Position numbers and translations under genes: made by a program. From contig NZ_FYED01000003.1 in NCBI RefSeq assembly GCF_900187565.1, positions 1 through 64,000 of the forward strand: DNA of 64,000 bases. Direction: 5' to 3'. This DNA is from Pseudomonas sp. Irchel 3A7. Lineage in GTDB: Bacteria; Pseudomonadota; Gammaproteobacteria; Pseudomonadales; Pseudomonadaceae. Each line of letters opens with the position of its first letter. Positions within the stretch are counted from its first letter, which is position 1. The notes under the pieces are model-generated. The model saw nothing but the letters and a program-made list of their open reading frames with translations. It was not told the origin of the DNA and searched no databases. Below are positions 26,371 to 37,310 of the stretch, one piece after another.

Positions 26371-27588
26371 ATGGCTCTCAGCAACGTTCAGTCTGCCGCT
26401 ACGTCGGCGTCCGCTCCTTCGCAAAGCAGTCCGCTGGTCATGCGCATCATCGGCGCGGTGGCGCTGGCGCACTTGATCAACGACCTGATTCAATCAGTGC
26501 TGCCGTCGATCTATCCGATGCTCAAGGCCAGCTATGGCCTGACGTTCACCCAGGTCGGCCTGATCACCCTGACCTTTCAACTGACGGCCTCGTTGCTGCA
26601 ACCCTGGGTCGGTTATCACACGGATCGCCATCCCAAGCCTTGGTTGTTACCCGCAGGCACGGTCTGCACCTTGATCGGGATTCTGATGATGTCGGTGGTG
26701 GGGAGCTTTCCGCTGATTCTGTTGGCGGCGGGGCTGATCGGTATCGGTTCGTCGACATTTCACCCGGAAGCCTCTCGCGTGGCGCGACTGGCCTCGGGCG
26801 GGCGTTTCGGGCTGGCACAATCGACCTTTCAGGTCGGCGGCAACGCGGGTTCGGCCTTTGGTCCGTTGCTGGCGGCGGCGATCGTCATTCCCTACGGCCA
26901 GGGGCACGTGGCCTGGTTCGGATTGTTTGCGGTGTTCGCGCTGTTCGTGCTGTACCGGATCAGTCGCTGGTACGCCAATCACTTGAACCTGTTCAAGCTC
27001 AAACAAGGCCAGGCGGCGACTCACGGCTTGTCCAAGGGGCGGGTGATCAGCGCACTGGTGGTTCTCGGGCTATTGGTGTTTTCCAAGTACTTTTACATGT
27101 CCAGTATCACCAGTTACTTCACCTTTTACCTGATCGAGAAATTCGATCTCTCGGTGGCCAGTTCGCAGTTGCACCTGTTCCTGTTTCTCGGCGCGGTAGC
27201 GGCGGGGACCTTCTTTGGCGGGCCGATCGGCGACAAAATCGGACGTAAGGCGGTGATCTGGTTCTCGATCCTCGGCGTTGCGCCATTCACCCTGATCCTG
27301 CCACACGTTGACCTGTTCTGGACAAGCATTCTCAGCGTGGTCATCGGTTTCATCCTGGCGTCGGCGTTCTCGGCCATCGTGGTGTACGCCCAGGAACTGG
27401 TGCCGGGTAATGTCGGGATGATCGCTGGAGTGTTCTTCGGCCTGATGTTCGGCTTCGGCGGGATCGGCGCGGCGCTGCTGGGACATCTGGCGGATATTCA
27501 CGGCATCGAGTACGTGTATTTTCTGTGCTCGTTCTTGCCGTTGCTGGGCGTGCTGGCGATCTTTTTGCCTCGCACCAGAAAGGCCTGA
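26371..27588 (+). CDS. fsr: MFS transporter, fosmidomycin resistance (Fsr) family
   Basis: 405 aa from ATG at 26371. It is a 12-segment major facilitator protein with the Fsr hallmarks AHLINDLIQSVLPSIYPMLK near residue 31 and STFHPEASRVARLASGGRFG near 130, plus GDKIGRKAVIW in the central loop. E. coli Fsr exports fosmidomycin and related compounds; the natural substrate is not known. It is monocistronic, followed by a REPIN and a bidirectional terminator. Confidence 0.92.
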   Translation: MALSNVQSAATSASAPSQSSPLVMRIIGAVALAHLINDLIQSVLPSIYPMLKASYGLTFTQVGLITLTFQLTASLLQPWVGYHTDRHPKPWLLPAGTVCTLIGILMMSVVGSFPLILLAAGLIGIGSSTFHPEASRVARLASGGRFGLAQSTFQVGGNAGSAFGPLLAAAIVIPYGQGHVAWFGLFAVFALFVLYRISRWYANHLNLFKLKQGQAATHGLSKGRVISALVVLGLLVFSKYFYMSSITSYFTFYLIEKFDLSVASSQLHLFLFLGAVAAGTFFGGPIGDKIGRKAVIWFSILGVAPFTLILPHVDLFWTSILSVVIGFILASAFSAIVVYAQELVPGNVGMIAGVFFGLMFGFGGIGAALLGHLADIHGIEYVYFLCSFLPLLGVLAIFLPRTRKA

Positions 27589-27604
27589 GTCTCACGCATC
27601 TCCC

Positions 27605-27695
27605 TTGTGGGAGCGAGCCTGCTCGCGAAGGCGGACTGTCAGTTGGACATGTGTCGACTGACACGCCCTCTTCGCGAGCAGGCTCGCTCCCACAG
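27605..27695. repeat. REPIN-like inverted repeat pair
   Basis: Left arm TTGTGGGAGCGAGCCTGCTC plus GCGAAGG; right arm CTTCGCGAGCAGGCTCGCTC plus CCACAG. It belongs to the TGGGAGCGAGCCTGCTCGCG subfamily found also near 40.3, 51.1 and 59.0 kb. Confidence 0.93.
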
Positions 27696-27730
27696 TTGTT
27701 TGGCGGTATGGCGGGTGGAATTGCAGGCAC

Positions 27731-27761
27731 AAAAAAGCCGCGTATCAAACGCGGCTTTTTC
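27731..27761. terminator. Bidirectional intrinsic terminator
   Basis: AAAAAAGCCGCGT and ACGCGGCTTTTT form a stem around ATCAA, flanked by A and T tracts. It separates convergent fsr and ychF. Confidence 0.9.
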
Positions 27762-27788
27762 TTGGACGGGTGCTTCGCTTTACAAAAC

Positions 27789-28889
27789 TTAGACGTTGAA
27801 GCGGAAGTGCATCACGTCGCCGTCTTTAACGATGTAGTCCTTGCCTTCCAGGCGCCATTTGCCGGCTTCCTTGGTACCGGCTTCACCCTTGTACTGGATG
27901 AAGTCGTTGTAGGCGATGACTTCGGCGCGGATGAAGCCTTTTTCGAAGTCGGTATGGATCACGCCGGCAGCTTGTGGTGCGGTGGCACCGACGCGAACGG
28001 TCCAGGCGCGGACTTCTTCGACACCGGCGGTGAAGTAGGTCTGCAGGTGCAGCATCTCGTAGCCGGCACGGATCACGCGGTTCAGGCCAGGTTCTTCAAG
28101 GCCCAGGGCCTCCAGGAACATGTCCTTTTCTTCGCCATCGTCGAGTTCGGCGATTTCAGCTTCGATCTTGTTGCACACCGGTACAACCACTGCGCCTTCT
28201 TCTTCGGCGATGGCCTTGACCACGTCCAGGTGCGGGTTGTTCTCGAAGCCGTCTTCCGCCACGTTGGCGATATACATGACCGGCTTGGTGGTCAGCAGGT
28301 GGAAGCCCTTGATCACCTGCTTCTCGTCAGTGCTCATGTTCTTCATCAGGCTGCGCGCAGGCTTGCCTTCGGTGAAGTGAGCGATCAGTTGCTCCAGCAG
28401 GCCTTTCTGAACCACGGCGTCCTTGTCACCGCCCTTGGCGTTGCGCGCGACTTTCTGCAGTTGCTTCTCGCAGCTGTCGAGGTCGGCGAAGATCAGTTCC
28501 AGGTCGATGATTTCGATGTCGCGTTTCGGGTCGACGCTGTTGGAGACGTGAATCACGTTTTCGTCTTCGAAGCAGCGGACCACGTGGGCGATGGCATCGG
28601 TTTCGCGGATGTTGGCCAGGAACTTGTTGCCCAGGCCTTCACCTTTCGAAGCACCGGCTACCAGCCCGGCGATGTCGACGAATTCCATGGTGGTCGGCAG
28701 GATGCGCTTTGGATTGACGATGGCTGCCAGGGCATCCAGACGCGGATCCGGCATCGGCACGATACCGCTGTTGGGCTCGATGGTGCAGAAGGGGAAGTTT
28801 TCGGCCGCGATACCGGATTTGGTCAGGGCGTTGAACAGGGTGGACTTGCCGACGTTAGGCAAGCCGACGATGCCGCAATTGAATCCCAT
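27789..28889 (-). CDS. ychF: Redox-regulated ATPase YchF (Obg-family)
   Basis: 366 aa, full length. P-loop GLPNVGKST at residues 8-16, and the G4 position reads NKIE rather than NKxD, the change that makes YchF prefer ATP over GTP. The C-terminal TGS-type domain contains [17 protein letters not shown]. YchF binds ribosomes and modulates translation-related and oxidative-stress responses. It begins 22 bases after pth, an arrangement widely conserved in proteobacteria, and likely shares its transcript. Confidence 0.96.
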   Translation of the reverse strand: MGFNCGIVGLPNVGKSTLFNALTKSGIAAENFPFCTIEPNSGIVPMPDPRLDALAAIVNPKRILPTTMEFVDIAGLVAGASKGEGLGNKFLANIRETDAIAHVVRCFEDENVIHVSNSVDPKRDIEIIDLELIFADLDSCEKQLQKVARNAKGGDKDAVVQKGLLEQLIAHFTEGKPARSLMKNMSTDEKQVIKGFHLLTTKPVMYIANVAEDGFENNPHLDVVKAIAEEEGAVVVPVCNKIEAEIAELDDGEEKDMFLEALGLEEPGLNRVIRAGYEMLHLQTYFTAGVEEVRAWTVRVGATAPQAAGVIHTDFEKGFIRAEVIAYNDFIQYKGEAGTKEAGKWRLEGKDYIVKDGDVMHFRFNV

Positions 28890-28911
28890 GGTGTTTCCCC
28901 TCGGGTAAAAG

Positions 28912-29496
28912 TCAGGCCTTCTGGCTGTGCAGGTTTTTCATCGCGCGGTTCCATTCCCCGGCGAGGATATCCGGCAGCACGCCGAGGGCAAAGTCGATGC
29001 TGGCATCGAGTTTTTCCTGTTCGGCGCGTGGCGCACGACCCAGGACGAAATTTGAAACCATACTGGCAACGCCTGGGTGGCCAATGCCAAGCCGCAGGCG
29101 GTGAAAGGTATTCTGATTGCCCAGCTGCGCAATGATGTCGCGCAACCCGTTATGACCGCCATGGCCGCCGCCCTGCTTGAGTTTGGCAACGCCCGGAGGC
29201 AGGTCGAGTTCGTCGTGCGCCACCAGGATTTCTTCAGGCTTGATGCGGAAGAAACCGGCGAGTGCCGCTACGGCCTGGCCGCTACGGTTCATGTAGGTGG
29301 TGGGAATCAGCAGACGAACATCCTGACCCTGGTGCGAATAGCGCCCGGTCAGGCCGAAATACTTGCGATCGGCCACAAGGTTTACGCCTTGTGCGTGCGC
29401 GACGCGCTCAACAAAAAGGGCCCCTGCGTTATGCCGGGTCTGTTCGTATTCAGCGCCTGGATTTCCCAGGCCAACGATCAGTTTGATGGCAGTCAC
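28912..29496 (-). CDS. pth: Peptidyl-tRNA hydrolase
   Basis: 194 aa from a GTG at 29496, with AGGAAGG upstream; the ATG-type open frame to 29538 adds non-family residues. Active-site features are all visible: Asn in GLGNPG, catalytic His in TRHNAG, Asp in AHDELDLP, and Asn in GGHNGLRD. It releases peptides from peptidyl-tRNAs that fall off ribosomes, and is essential in bacteria. It lies between rplY and ychF, the standard Pseudomonas order. Confidence 0.96.
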   Translation of the reverse strand: MTAIKLIVGLGNPGAEYEQTRHNAGALFVERVAHAQGVNLVADRKYFGLTGRYSHQGQDVRLLIPTTYMNRSGQAVAALAGFFRIKPEEILVAHDELDLPPGVAKLKQGGGHGGHNGLRDIIAQLGNQNTFHRLRLGIGHPGVASMVSNFVLGRAPRAEQEKLDASIDFALGVLPDILAGEWNRAMKNLHSQKA

Positions 29497-29665
29497 GATA
29501 GGGGCCCTTCCTAGGAGTGGTGGATAACATCGCCGCAACCAGGGGAAGCGGCGAAAGTGGACGAAAATTGCTCATTTACCATGATGTAAACTTCGCGTTC
29601 TCGCCCGCTTTCTCGCTACGCTCTAGTCCGCGATGTTTCCGGTCACTCCGGCGTACAGAGTGAAA

Positions 29666-30265
29666 TTACTCTGCAGCGCCTTCGGTAGCTTCTGGAGCAA
29701 CACGTGGAGCGTGGACGTTGGCAACAGCCTTGTCATCACCGTGTGCCAGAGCAACGAACTCAACGCCTTTAGGGGCTTTGAGGTCGGACAGGTGAATGAT
29801 CGAACCGATCTCGGCGTTAGCCAGGTCGACTTCGATGAATTCAGGCAGGTCTTTCGGCAGGCAGGACACTTCGATTTCCGAAGTTACGTGCGAGATTTCG
29901 CCGCCTTTCTTGATCGGTGCTTCTTCGTTGATGAAGTGCACTGGAACGATAGCGGTCAGTTTCTGGCCGGCTACTACGCGTACGAAGTCAGCGTGCATCA
30001 CGTGGCCTTTGGCCGGGTGACGTTGCAGAGCTTTGATAACGACGTTTTGCTTGGTGCCACCAACGTTCAGCTCGATGATGTGGCTGTAAGCCGCTTCGTT
30101 TTCGAGCAGTTTGGCAACTTCTTTGGCCAGCATGCTGATGGATTCAGGGGCTTTGTCGCCACCGTAAACTACAGCTGGAACCAGGCTTGCGAGACGACGC
30201 AGGCGGCGGCTCGCACCTTTCCCCAGGTCGGAACGCACTTCAGCATTCAGAGTAAAATCGTTCAT
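29666..30265 (-). CDS. rplY: 50S ribosomal protein L25, long (Ctc/TL5) form
   Basis: 199 aa from ATG at 30265 with GGAG upstream. The N-terminal L25 domain (about 1-95, starting [20 protein letters not shown]) binds 5S rRNA. A C-terminal TL5-type beta domain (about 100-185, containing [20 protein letters not shown]) distinguishes it from the 94-aa E. coli form. The tail is Ala/Glu rich. It is separated from prs by a strong terminator, so it has its own promoter in the 65-bp gap or depends on read-through. Confidence 0.96.
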   Translation of the reverse strand: MNDFTLNAEVRSDLGKGASRRLRRLASLVPAVVYGGDKAPESISMLAKEVAKLLENEAAYSHIIELNVGGTKQNVVIKALQRHPAKGHVMHADFVRVVAGQKLTAIVPVHFINEEAPIKKGGEISHVTSEIEVSCLPKDLPEFIEVDLANAEIGSIIHLSDLKAPKGVEFVALAHGDDKAVANVHAPRVAPEATEGAAE

Positions 30266-30330
30266 GTTGTATCTCCAAAATAACCACATTCGCCCCAGCG
30301 TTTGCGACCAGCGCTAAAGGCGATATGGGC

Positions 30331-30374
30331 AAAAAAGCCCCGCCCCGACAGGAATGCCGGGGCGGGGCGCTTTT
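30331..30374 (-). terminator. Intrinsic terminator of prs operon
   Basis: Reading the minus strand, GCCCCGCCCCGGCATT and TGTCGGGGCGGGGC form a very GC-rich stem followed by TTTTTTG. It lies about 30 bases after the prs stop and before rplY. Confidence 0.92.
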
Positions 30375-30406
30375 CGTCAACGAAATGTTCGAAAAGGGCA
30401 GGGCCC

Positions 30407-31348
30407 TTAGCGGAACATCGCGCTGATCGATTCTTCATTGCTGATGCGGCGAACCGCCTCGGCAACTACCGGTGCGATATCCAGTTGACGGATACGCGCA
30501 CAGGCTTGTGCTGCAGCGGACAGCGGGATGGTGTTGGTCACCACCAGCTCGTCCAGCACGGAATTTTCGATGTTTTCGATCGCCCGACCCGACAGCACAG
30601 GGTGCGTGCAGTAGGCGAAAACCTTGGCAGCGCCATGCTCTTTCAAGGCCTTGGCCGCGTGGCACAGGGTGCCGGCGGTATCGACCATGTCATCGACCAG
30701 GATACAGGTACGCCCTTCGACATCACCGATGATATGCATCACTTCAGAGTGATTGGCTTTCTCACGGCGTTTGTCGATGATCCCGAGATCCACGCCCAGG
30801 GATTTGGCAACGGCACGTGCACGCACGACGCCGCCAATGTCCGGGGACACGATCATCAGGTTTTCGAAGCGCTGATCTTCAATGTCATCCACCAGAACCG
30901 GGGAGCCGTAGATGTTATCTACCGGAATATCGAAGAAACCCTGAATCTGGTCAGCATGCAGATCAACCGTGAGAACACGGTCGATGCCGACTACGGTAAG
31001 CATGTCAGCAACGACTTTCGCGCTGATAGCCACACGTGCGGAACGCGGACGGCGATCCTGACGGGCATAACCAAAGTAAGGAATAACAGCAGTGATACGA
31101 GTAGCCGAGGAGCGGCGGAAGGCATCAGCCATCACTACCAGTTCCATCAGGTTATCGTTGGTCGGAGCGCAAGTCGGCTGAATAATGAAGACATCTTTAC
31201 CGCGGACGTTTTCATTGATCTCGGCAGTGATTTCGCCGTCGGAAAACTTACCGACAGAAATGTCACCGAGAGGGATATGCAGCTGACGTACGACACGCCG
31301 AGCCAGATCGGGGTTAGCGTTCCCCGTAAAGACCATCATCTTGGACAC
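30407..31348 (-). CDS. prs: Ribose-phosphate pyrophosphokinase
   Basis: 313 aa from GTG at 31348 (protein begins [16 protein letters not shown]), the usual Pseudomonas length; the longer frame would run into the tRNA gene. The ATP-binding region contains [19 protein letters not shown], and the PRPP loop is [13 protein letters not shown] (about residues 213-225). It makes PRPP from ribose 5-phosphate and ATP, feeding the purine and pyrimidine salvage enzymes such as upp and hpt found 20 kb away. It lies 47 bases after tRNA-Gln on the same strand. Confidence 0.96.
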   Translation of the reverse strand: MSKMMVFTGNANPDLARRVVRQLHIPLGDISVGKFSDGEITAEINENVRGKDVFIIQPTCAPTNDNLMELVVMADAFRRSSATRITAVIPYFGYARQDRRPRSARVAISAKVVADMLTVVGIDRVLTVDLHADQIQGFFDIPVDNIYGSPVLVDDIEDQRFENLMIVSPDIGGVVRARAVAKSLGVDLGIIDKRREKANHSEVMHIIGDVEGRTCILVDDMVDTAGTLCHAAKALKEHGAAKVFAYCTHPVLSGRAIENIENSVLDELVVTNTIPLSAAAQACARIRQLDIAPVVAEAVRRISNEESISAMFR

Positions 31349-31395
31349 GCGCAGTACCTGAAGGCTGAGGGTATACCTGGATGAGTATAGGAAAA

Positions 31396-31470
31396 TGGCA
31401 GGGGCGGCTGGATTCGAACCAACGCATGGCAGGATCAAAACCTGCTGCCTTACCGCTTGGCGACGCCCCT
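31396..31470 (-). tRNA. tRNA-Gln (UUG)
   Basis: 75 nt on the minus strand from AGGGGCGTCGCCAAGCGGTA to an encoded CCA. Acceptor AGGGGCG pairs with CGCCCCT, the discriminator is G, and the anticodon loop GTTTTGAT gives UUG. It is embedded between ispE and prs, all minus strand, so the tRNA is probably cut from an lolB-ispE-tRNA-prs transcript. Confidence 0.94.
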
Positions 31471-31506
31471 GTATCTGTTGCAACGAGTACCCTGTACTCG
31501 GTTCCT

Positions 31507-32358
31507 TTAGAGCAGACTTTGCAGCTTGCGATGCAACATCGAAACGTTGCTTCCTTTTGCTACAAAACCTGTAAGGGTCTCTGTCAGAAGGGCCGAGACT
31601 TTATCAGCTTCAGCTTTGCTTGGGAAGCCCCCAAACACACAACTTCCAGTTCCGGTGAGTTTTGCTTCGGTAAATTTACCTAGCAAATTCAAGGCGTTAC
31701 GTACCTCTGGATAACGTCTTGCTACCACCGGCAAGCAGTCATTTCGACTGTTTCCCTTGGGAACGGGGCGCACTTTAATGGGCGGCGAGTTACGTGTCAA
31801 CAACGGATCTGAAAAAATTTCTGCTGTGCTAACAGAGACTTGCGGTACCAGTACGAGGTACCACGGTTCTTCAGGCTCAACGGGCGTAAGTTTCTCTCCC
31901 ACACCCTCCGCAAAAGCGGCATGGCCGCGTACGAAAACCGGGACATCGGCGCCCAGCGTCAACCCCAGTTTGGCCAGCCGATCCTCGTCCCATCCCAGTT
32001 GCCACAGGTGATTCAGGCCGAGCAGGGTCGTGGCGGCATTGGAGCTTCCGCCACCGATCCCGCCACCCATGGGCAGGATCTTTTCGATCCAGATATCGAT
32101 GCCGAGCGAGCAGCCGGACTGCGCCTGGAGTTGTCTGGCGGCTTTGACGATCAGATTGCTGTCGTGTGGGACGCCTTCGAATTCGGTGTGCAGACGAATG
32201 ACGCCGTCATCGCGCACGGCGAAAGTGATTTCGTCGCCGTAATCGAGAAACTGAAACAGCGTCTGCAGTTCGTGGTAGCCGTCTTCCCGGCGACCGAGAA
32301 TGTGCAGCATCAGGTTGAGCTTGGCCGGGGAGGGCAGCGTCAGGCGATTGGCCGGCAT
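31507..32358 (-). CDS. ispE: 4-(cytidine 5'-diphospho)-2-C-methyl-D-erythritol kinase
   Basis: 283 aa GHMP kinase. The opening [20 protein letters not shown] and the glycine-rich ATP loop [17 protein letters not shown] (near residue 94) are diagnostic. It phosphorylates CDP-methylerythritol in the MEP pathway to isoprenoid precursors. Its ATG lies one base beyond the lolB stop, so the two are co-translated; tRNA-Gln and prs follow. Confidence 0.96.
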   Translation of the reverse strand: MPANRLTLPSPAKLNLMLHILGRREDGYHELQTLFQFLDYGDEITFAVRDDGVIRLHTEFEGVPHDSNLIVKAARQLQAQSGCSLGIDIWIEKILPMGGGIGGGSSNAATTLLGLNHLWQLGWDEDRLAKLGLTLGADVPVFVRGHAAFAEGVGEKLTPVEPEEPWYLVLVPQVSVSTAEIFSDPLLTRNSPPIKVRPVPKGNSRNDCLPVVARRYPEVRNALNLLGKFTEAKLTGTGSCVFGGFPSKAEADKVSALLTETLTGFVAKGSNVSMLHRKLQSLL

Positions 32359-32359
32359 G

Positions 32360-32977
32360 TCATATCCCCAGCTTGCGTGGTTGCCAGGCCTTGATCACCA
32401 GCGTGACATCAAGGTCGGTGCCATGCAGTTTGATCCGCTCGGGTAGCCAGTAACCGTTTTGTTCGGTATAGGCGGTGTATTCCACCTGCCAGCCGTCCTG
32501 TTCGAGACTGGCCAGACGACTGTCGCCGTCGAGGGTCAGGCGGCTTTTGCTGTCCGGAGCCGGGAGTCCGCGGACCCACCAGGCCAGATTGGAGACAGGC
32601 AGTTTCCAGCCCATTTGCTCTTCAAGCAATGCATCCGGGCTCGGCGCTTCGTAGCGTCCCTGGTTGGCGACTTCCAGGGAAACCTTCCCGGGGCGTCCGG
32701 TCAGGCGTGCCGCACCGCGACCCAAGGGGCCCGAAAGGCGGATGTCGTAGTAATCCTGGCGCTGCAACCAGAACAGCGTGCCGCTGCCCGAGTCCTTTGG
32801 TGCGCGAATGCCGATCTTGCCGTCGATCTGCCAGCCATCAAGCCCCGTCAGTTGCTGTTTGTGTTCGCGCCATTGGGCGGGGTTGCCGTGACCCTCGAGC
32901 GATTCGCGGGCACCGAAACCCGCGCAACCGGCGAGCAGGGCGATGAAGCTGAAAACGATGATGTGGCGCAAAAACAT
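32360..32977 (-). CDS. lolB: Outer-membrane lipoprotein insertion protein LolB
   Basis: 205 aa. The signal ends in a lipobox (IALLAGC, Cys at about 18). LolB accepts lipoproteins from periplasmic LolA and inserts them into the outer membrane. The mature part matches the family, with [20 protein letters not shown] followed by an open-barrel pattern. lolB-ispE-prs order is common across gammaproteobacteria. It begins 4 bases after the TPR lipoprotein gene. Confidence 0.95.
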   Translation of the reverse strand: MFLRHIIVFSFIALLAGCAGFGARESLEGHGNPAQWREHKQQLTGLDGWQIDGKIGIRAPKDSGSGTLFWLQRQDYYDIRLSGPLGRGAARLTGRPGKVSLEVANQGRYEAPSPDALLEEQMGWKLPVSNLAWWVRGLPAPDSKSRLTLDGDSRLASLEQDGWQVEYTAYTEQNGYWLPERIKLHGTDLDVTLVIKAWQPRKLGI

Positions 32978-32981
32978 AATC

Positions 32982-34706
32982 TTAAAGAGTCTCTGATCCG
33001 GTCAGGCGCTTGATGGTGCTGCGCAGGATAGGGCTGTCGGGTTGTTCCTTGAGGAACTTGCCCCAGATTTGCTTGGCTTCACGCTGCTTGCCATTGGCCC
33101 ACAGGACTTCACCCAGATGCGCGGCGACTTCCTGGTCGGGAAAGCGCTCCAGCGCTTGCCGCAGCAGGCGTTCCGCTTCGTCGAGATTACCCAGGCGGAA
33201 ATTCACCCAGCCGAGGCTGTCGAGGACCGCCGGGTCTTCCGGATTGATCTTGTGTGCCTGTTCGATCAGGGCCTTGGCCTCGACGTAGCGCGTGGTGCGG
33301 TCGGACAAGGTGTAGCCGAGGGCGTTCAGCGCCATCGCATTGTCCGGGTCACGCTTGATGATTAGGCGCAGGTCTTTTTCCATCTGCGCCAGGTCATTGC
33401 GTTTTTCCGCTTGCATGGCGCGGGTGTAAAGCAGGTTCAGATCGTCCGGGTACTGCTGCAGGGCTTTTTGCAGGACATTCCAGGCTTTGTCGCCCTGTTT
33501 GTTGGCAGACAGGGTTTCGGCTTCGATCAGGTACAGCTGAATTGCGTAGTCCGGTTGCTCGTCGCGCTCGGCGGCGAGTTTGCTCTGGGCTTCGGCGGTC
33601 TTGCCGTTGTTCATCAGGATATCGGCCTGACGCAATTGAGCCGGCAGGTAGTCGTTGCCCGGGCCGACCTGACCGTACTCGATCAGCGCACCTTGTGGAT
33701 CGTTGCGCTCTTCGGCGATGCGCCCGAGGTTCAGGTGCGCCGAATCGACGTGGCTTTCGCGGGCGATCAGGTCCTCAAGATAGCCTTTGGCCTCGTCCCA
33801 GGCCTTGGCTTCCAGGCACACCAGCGCCAGGGAATAACGCAGTTCGTCATCTTCCGGGTATTGCTGGACCAGGCTCGAGAATTCGGCCTTGGCGTCATCC
33901 ATGCGGTCCTGTTCGACCAGCATGCGCGCGTAGGTCAGGCGCAGGCGCTTGTCGTCCGGGTATTTCTTGATGCTTTTTTGCAGCAGCGGCAAGGCCTCAT
34001 CGCCGCGATCAAGGGATTGCAGCAGGCGCGCGCGCAGCAGGATCGGGGCGATTTCGCCATCGTCCGGCGGGTTGTCTTCCAGCAGGGTCAATGCGCCTCG
34101 GGAGTCGCCGTCCTGTTGCAGCAGCAGGGCCTTGCCGAAAATCAGCTGGCTGTTGTTCGGGTGGCGCTGCAGCAAACGGTCGAAACTCTTCATCAAGCCG
34201 TTGCGCGTGTCCTGGTCGGTATCGGCCGCGGACAGGGCGAGGAAGTCGAAATGGGTGTCGCCTTTGCCTTGCAGGACTTTTTCCATATAGGCCATGGAGT
34301 CGTCGTAGCGCCCGGCCCGTGCCAGTTGCACGGCGGCGGCCCGTTGCGCCTCGAGGTCGTCCGGGGCGTTTTTCGCCCAGATCAGCGCGGTATCCAGAGC
34401 CGCCTGATCGGCGCCCAGGTATTCGGCGATGCGGAATGCCCGTTCGGAGATGCCCGGATCCTGAGTGTTGATCGCCTGGGTGACGTAGTTGTCCAGGGCA
34501 ATGTCGAAACGATTGCGCTGGCCAGCCAGTTCGGCGCTCAACAGGCTGAAGATCGTGTCTTCACTGAACGAGCTGTAAACCTTGGGCTTTTCAGGTGCCG
34601 GGGTGCTGTCTTCGGCCGGCGGCGTACCGTCCGACGACACCGGTGCCAAGGCCTGGCAGCCGCTGAGGAAGACTAAAGCGAGAAGCAACGCGGAAGATCT
34701 ATTCAT
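32982..34706 (-). CDS. Tetratricopeptide-repeat lipoprotein
   Basis: 574 aa. Lipobox LVFLSGC places Cys at about 17. The body is made of TPR helix pairs from about 60 to the end; clear repeats are [20 protein letters not shown] and [20 protein letters not shown]. This gene is conserved beside lolB in Pseudomonas. Such outer-membrane TPR lipoproteins are scaffolds; partners here are unknown. It is first in the lolB-ispE block and is divergent from hemA, so the 235-bp gap to 34941 must hold both promoters. Confidence 0.92.
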   Translation of the reverse strand: MNRSSALLLALVFLSGCQALAPVSSDGTPPAEDSTPAPEKPKVYSSFSEDTIFSLLSAELAGQRNRFDIALDNYVTQAINTQDPGISERAFRIAEYLGADQAALDTALIWAKNAPDDLEAQRAAAVQLARAGRYDDSMAYMEKVLQGKGDTHFDFLALSAADTDQDTRNGLMKSFDRLLQRHPNNSQLIFGKALLLQQDGDSRGALTLLEDNPPDDGEIAPILLRARLLQSLDRGDEALPLLQKSIKKYPDDKRLRLTYARMLVEQDRMDDAKAEFSSLVQQYPEDDELRYSLALVCLEAKAWDEAKGYLEDLIARESHVDSAHLNLGRIAEERNDPQGALIEYGQVGPGNDYLPAQLRQADILMNNGKTAEAQSKLAAERDEQPDYAIQLYLIEAETLSANKQGDKAWNVLQKALQQYPDDLNLLYTRAMQAEKRNDLAQMEKDLRLIIKRDPDNAMALNALGYTLSDRTTRYVEAKALIEQAHKINPEDPAVLDSLGWVNFRLGNLDEAERLLRQALERFPDQEVAAHLGEVLWANGKQREAKQIWGKFLKEQPDSPILRSTIKRLTGSETL

Positions 34707-34941
34707 ATAGGAAGAGGACGACTAACCTGCGGTCGGATCATCATGACACAAGCCTTGGGGCAAACATAACCGGGCCGCCAATTTACCCGCTGCTCCTGTA
34801 CAGGCAGAGGTCGAGTCCGTGTAAATGAGAGCCGCTCTCAAACACAGGTGCCGCCTACTGGCTCAATAGATATCGAGTAGTTGTTCTGAATCTGACGAAG
34901 TAGGACAATTGCCGGCTTCACGTCACCATCAGCGACTTTGA

Positions 34942-36231
34942 ATGGCCTTCCTCGCACTCGGTATTAACCACAAGACTGCTTCAGTAGACGTCCGCGAGCG
35001 CGTGGCCTTTACCCCTGAGCAGCTGGTTGAGGCCTTGCAGCAGCTCTGCCGACTGACCGACAGCCGCGAAGCTGCGATCCTCTCCACCTGCAATCGCAGT
35101 GAACTCTATATAGAACAGGATCACCTGTCGGCGGATATCGTGCTGCGCTGGCTGGCCGAATATCATCATTTGAGTCTCGATGAGCTGCGCGAGAGCGCCT
35201 ATGTGCACGAAGATGATGCGGCAGTTCGTCACATGATGCGGGTGGCTTCCGGGCTCGATTCGCTGGTGTTGGGCGAGCCGCAGATTCTCGGTCAGATGAA
35301 ATCGGCCTACGCCGTGGCCCGGGAGGCCGGCACCATCGGTCCGTTGCTCGGGCGGCTGTTCCAGGCCACGTTCAATGCGGCCAAGCAAGTGCGCACCGAC
35401 ACCGCCATCGGCGAGAACCCGGTGTCCGTGGCATTTGCCGCGGTCAGCCTGGCGAAACAGATTTTCAGCGACCTGCAACGCAGCCAGGCCTTGCTGATCG
35501 GCGCCGGCGAGACCATTACCCTGGTCGCCCGTCATCTGCATGATCTGGGGGTCAAGCGCATCGTGGTGGCCAACCGCACGCTGGAGCGTGCAAGCACCTT
35601 GGCCGAGCAGTTCGGTGCCCATGCGGTGTTGTTGTCGGACATTCCGGCCGAGCTGGTGCGCAGTGACATCGTGATCAGTTCGACCGCCAGCCAATTGCCG
35701 ATCCTCGGCAAGGGGGCGGTGGAAAGCGCCCTGAAGCTGCGCAAGCACAAGCCTATTTTCATGGTGGATATCGCCGTTCCGCGCGATATCGAACCTGAAG
35801 TTGGCGAGTTGGACGACGTTTACCTGTATAGCGTCGACGATCTCCACGAAGTGGTCGCCGAGAACCTCAAGAGTCGACAGGGCGCTGCCCAGGCAGCGGA
35901 AGAGATGGTGTCGGTCGGTGCCGAGGACTTCATGGTCCGCCTGCGGGAGTTGGCGGCAGTCGATGTACTCAAGGCCTATCGTCAACAAAGCGAACGCTTG
36001 CGCGACGAAGAACTGCAAAAGGCCCAACGCCTGCTGGCCAATGGTGGCAGCGCTGAAGAAGTGTTGGTGCAGTTGGCCCGTGGCCTGACCAATAAACTGT
36101 TGCACGCACCGAGTGTGCAGTTGAAAAAGCTCTCTGCCGAAGGTCGCCTCGATGCGCTGGCGATGGCCCAGGAACTCTTTGCCCTCAATGAGGGCTCATC
36201 GGAAAGCTTTTCGGATAAGAAACCGCAATGA
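34942..36231 (+). CDS. hemA: Glutamyl-tRNA reductase
   Basis: 429 aa. Catalytic Cys50 lies in [11 protein letters not shown]; the NADPH domain shows [16 protein letters not shown] (about 184-199), and a helical dimerisation domain forms the C-terminus. It reduces Glu-tRNA to glutamate-1-semialdehyde, the first committed step of tetrapyrrole synthesis by the C5 pathway. It opens the hemA-prfA-prmC-moeB-murI operon, with an ATGA overlap into prfA. hemH, the last haem step, is 11 kb away. Confidence 0.97.
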   Translation: MAFLALGINHKTASVDVRERVAFTPEQLVEALQQLCRLTDSREAAILSTCNRSELYIEQDHLSADIVLRWLAEYHHLSLDELRESAYVHEDDAAVRHMMRVASGLDSLVLGEPQILGQMKSAYAVAREAGTIGPLLGRLFQATFNAAKQVRTDTAIGENPVSVAFAAVSLAKQIFSDLQRSQALLIGAGETITLVARHLHDLGVKRIVVANRTLERASTLAEQFGAHAVLLSDIPAELVRSDIVISSTASQLPILGKGAVESALKLRKHKPIFMVDIAVPRDIEPEVGELDDVYLYSVDDLHEVVAENLKSRQGAAQAAEEMVSVGAEDFMVRLRELAAVDVLKAYRQQSERLRDEELQKAQRLLANGGSAEEVLVQLARGLTNKLLHAPSVQLKKLSAEGRLDALAMAQELFALNEGSSESFSDKKPQ

Positions 36232-37310
36232 AAGCGTCACTGCTCAATAAGCTGGACATCCTCCAGGACCGTTTCGAAGAACTGACCGCCTTGCTCGGCG
36301 ATGGCGAGGTCATTTCCGATCAGAACAAATTCCGCACCTATTCCAAGGAGTACGCGGAAGTCGAGCCGATTGTCGACACCTATAAACAGTTGCTCAAAGT
36401 GCAGGGTGACCTCGAAGGCGCCCAGGCGTTGCTCAAGGACAGCGACCCGGACATGCGTGAAATGGCCGTGGAAGAAGTCCGCGAAGCCAAGGAACGCCTG
36501 GTCGAACTGGAAGCCAGTCTGCAACGCATGCTTTTGCCCAAGGACCCGAACGACGGGCGCAACGTGTTCCTCGAGATCCGGGCCGGCACCGGTGGTGACG
36601 AGGCGGCGATCTTCTCCGGCGACCTGTTCCGCATGTATTCGCGTTATGCAGAACGTCGCGGTTGGCGGGTAGAGATCCTCTCGGAAAACGAGGGTGAGCA
36701 CGGCGGCTACAAAGAAGTGATCGCCCGGGTCGAAGGCGATAACGTCTACGGCAAGCTGAAATTCGAGTCCGGTGCCCACCGTGTGCAACGGGTTCCGGCG
36801 ACAGAATCCCAAGGGCGCATCCACACCTCGGCCTGCACCGTGGCGGTATTGCCCGAGCCGGACGAACAGGAAGCGATTGAAATCAACCCGGCGGACCTGC
36901 GGATCGACACCTACCGCTCCTCCGGTGCCGGCGGTCAGCACGTCAACAAGACCGACTCGGCGATCCGCATCACTCACTTGCCATCCGGCATTGTCGTTGA
37001 GTGCCAGGAAGAGCGTTCGCAACACAAGAACCGCGCGCGGGCGATGGCCTGGCTGTCGGCCAAGCTCAATGATCAGCAGACCAGCGCCGCCGCCAATGCC
37101 ATCGCCAGCGAGCGTAAATTGCTGGTGGGTTCCGGCGACCGTTCCGAGCGCATCCGCACGTACAACTTTGCCCAGGGCCGGGTGACCGATCACCGGGTCA
37201 ACCTGACGCTGTACTCCCTCGACGAAATCCTTGCCGGTGGCGTCGATGCAGTGATCGAGCCGCTGCTGGCCGAGTACCAGGCCGATCAACTGGCAGCGAT
37301 AGGTGAGTAA
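36228..37310 (+). CDS. prfA: Peptide chain release factor 1
   Basis: 360 aa. The GGQ loop ([13 protein letters not shown], near 235) catalyses peptide release, and the tripeptide anticodon region [15 protein letters not shown] contains PAT, specific for UAA/UAG. It overlaps hemA by 4 bases and is followed directly by prmC, whose product methylates the GGQ glutamine. Confidence 0.97.
   Translation: MKASLLNKLDILQDRFEELTALLGDGEVISDQNKFRTYSKEYAEVEPIVDTYKQLLKVQGDLEGAQALLKDSDPDMREMAVEEVREAKERLVELEASLQRMLLPKDPNDGRNVFLEIRAGTGGDEAAIFSGDLFRMYSRYAERRGWRVEILSENEGEHGGYKEVIARVEGDNVYGKLKFESGAHRVQRVPATESQGRIHTSACTVAVLPEPDEQEAIEINPADLRIDTYRSSGAGGQHVNKTDSAIRITHLPSGIVVECQEERSQHKNRARAMAWLSAKLNDQQTSAAANAIASERKLLVGSGDRSERIRTYNFAQGRVTDHRVNLTLYSLDEILAGGVDAVIEPLLAEYQADQLAAIGE

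Noticed and set aside
31484..31500. CGAGTACCCTGTACTCG hairpin between tRNA-Gln and ispE as a terminator
   Set aside because: The 7-bp stem has no T-run on the minus strand; also its GTAC is part of the stem, not a LitR-type site with the 18-bp partner.
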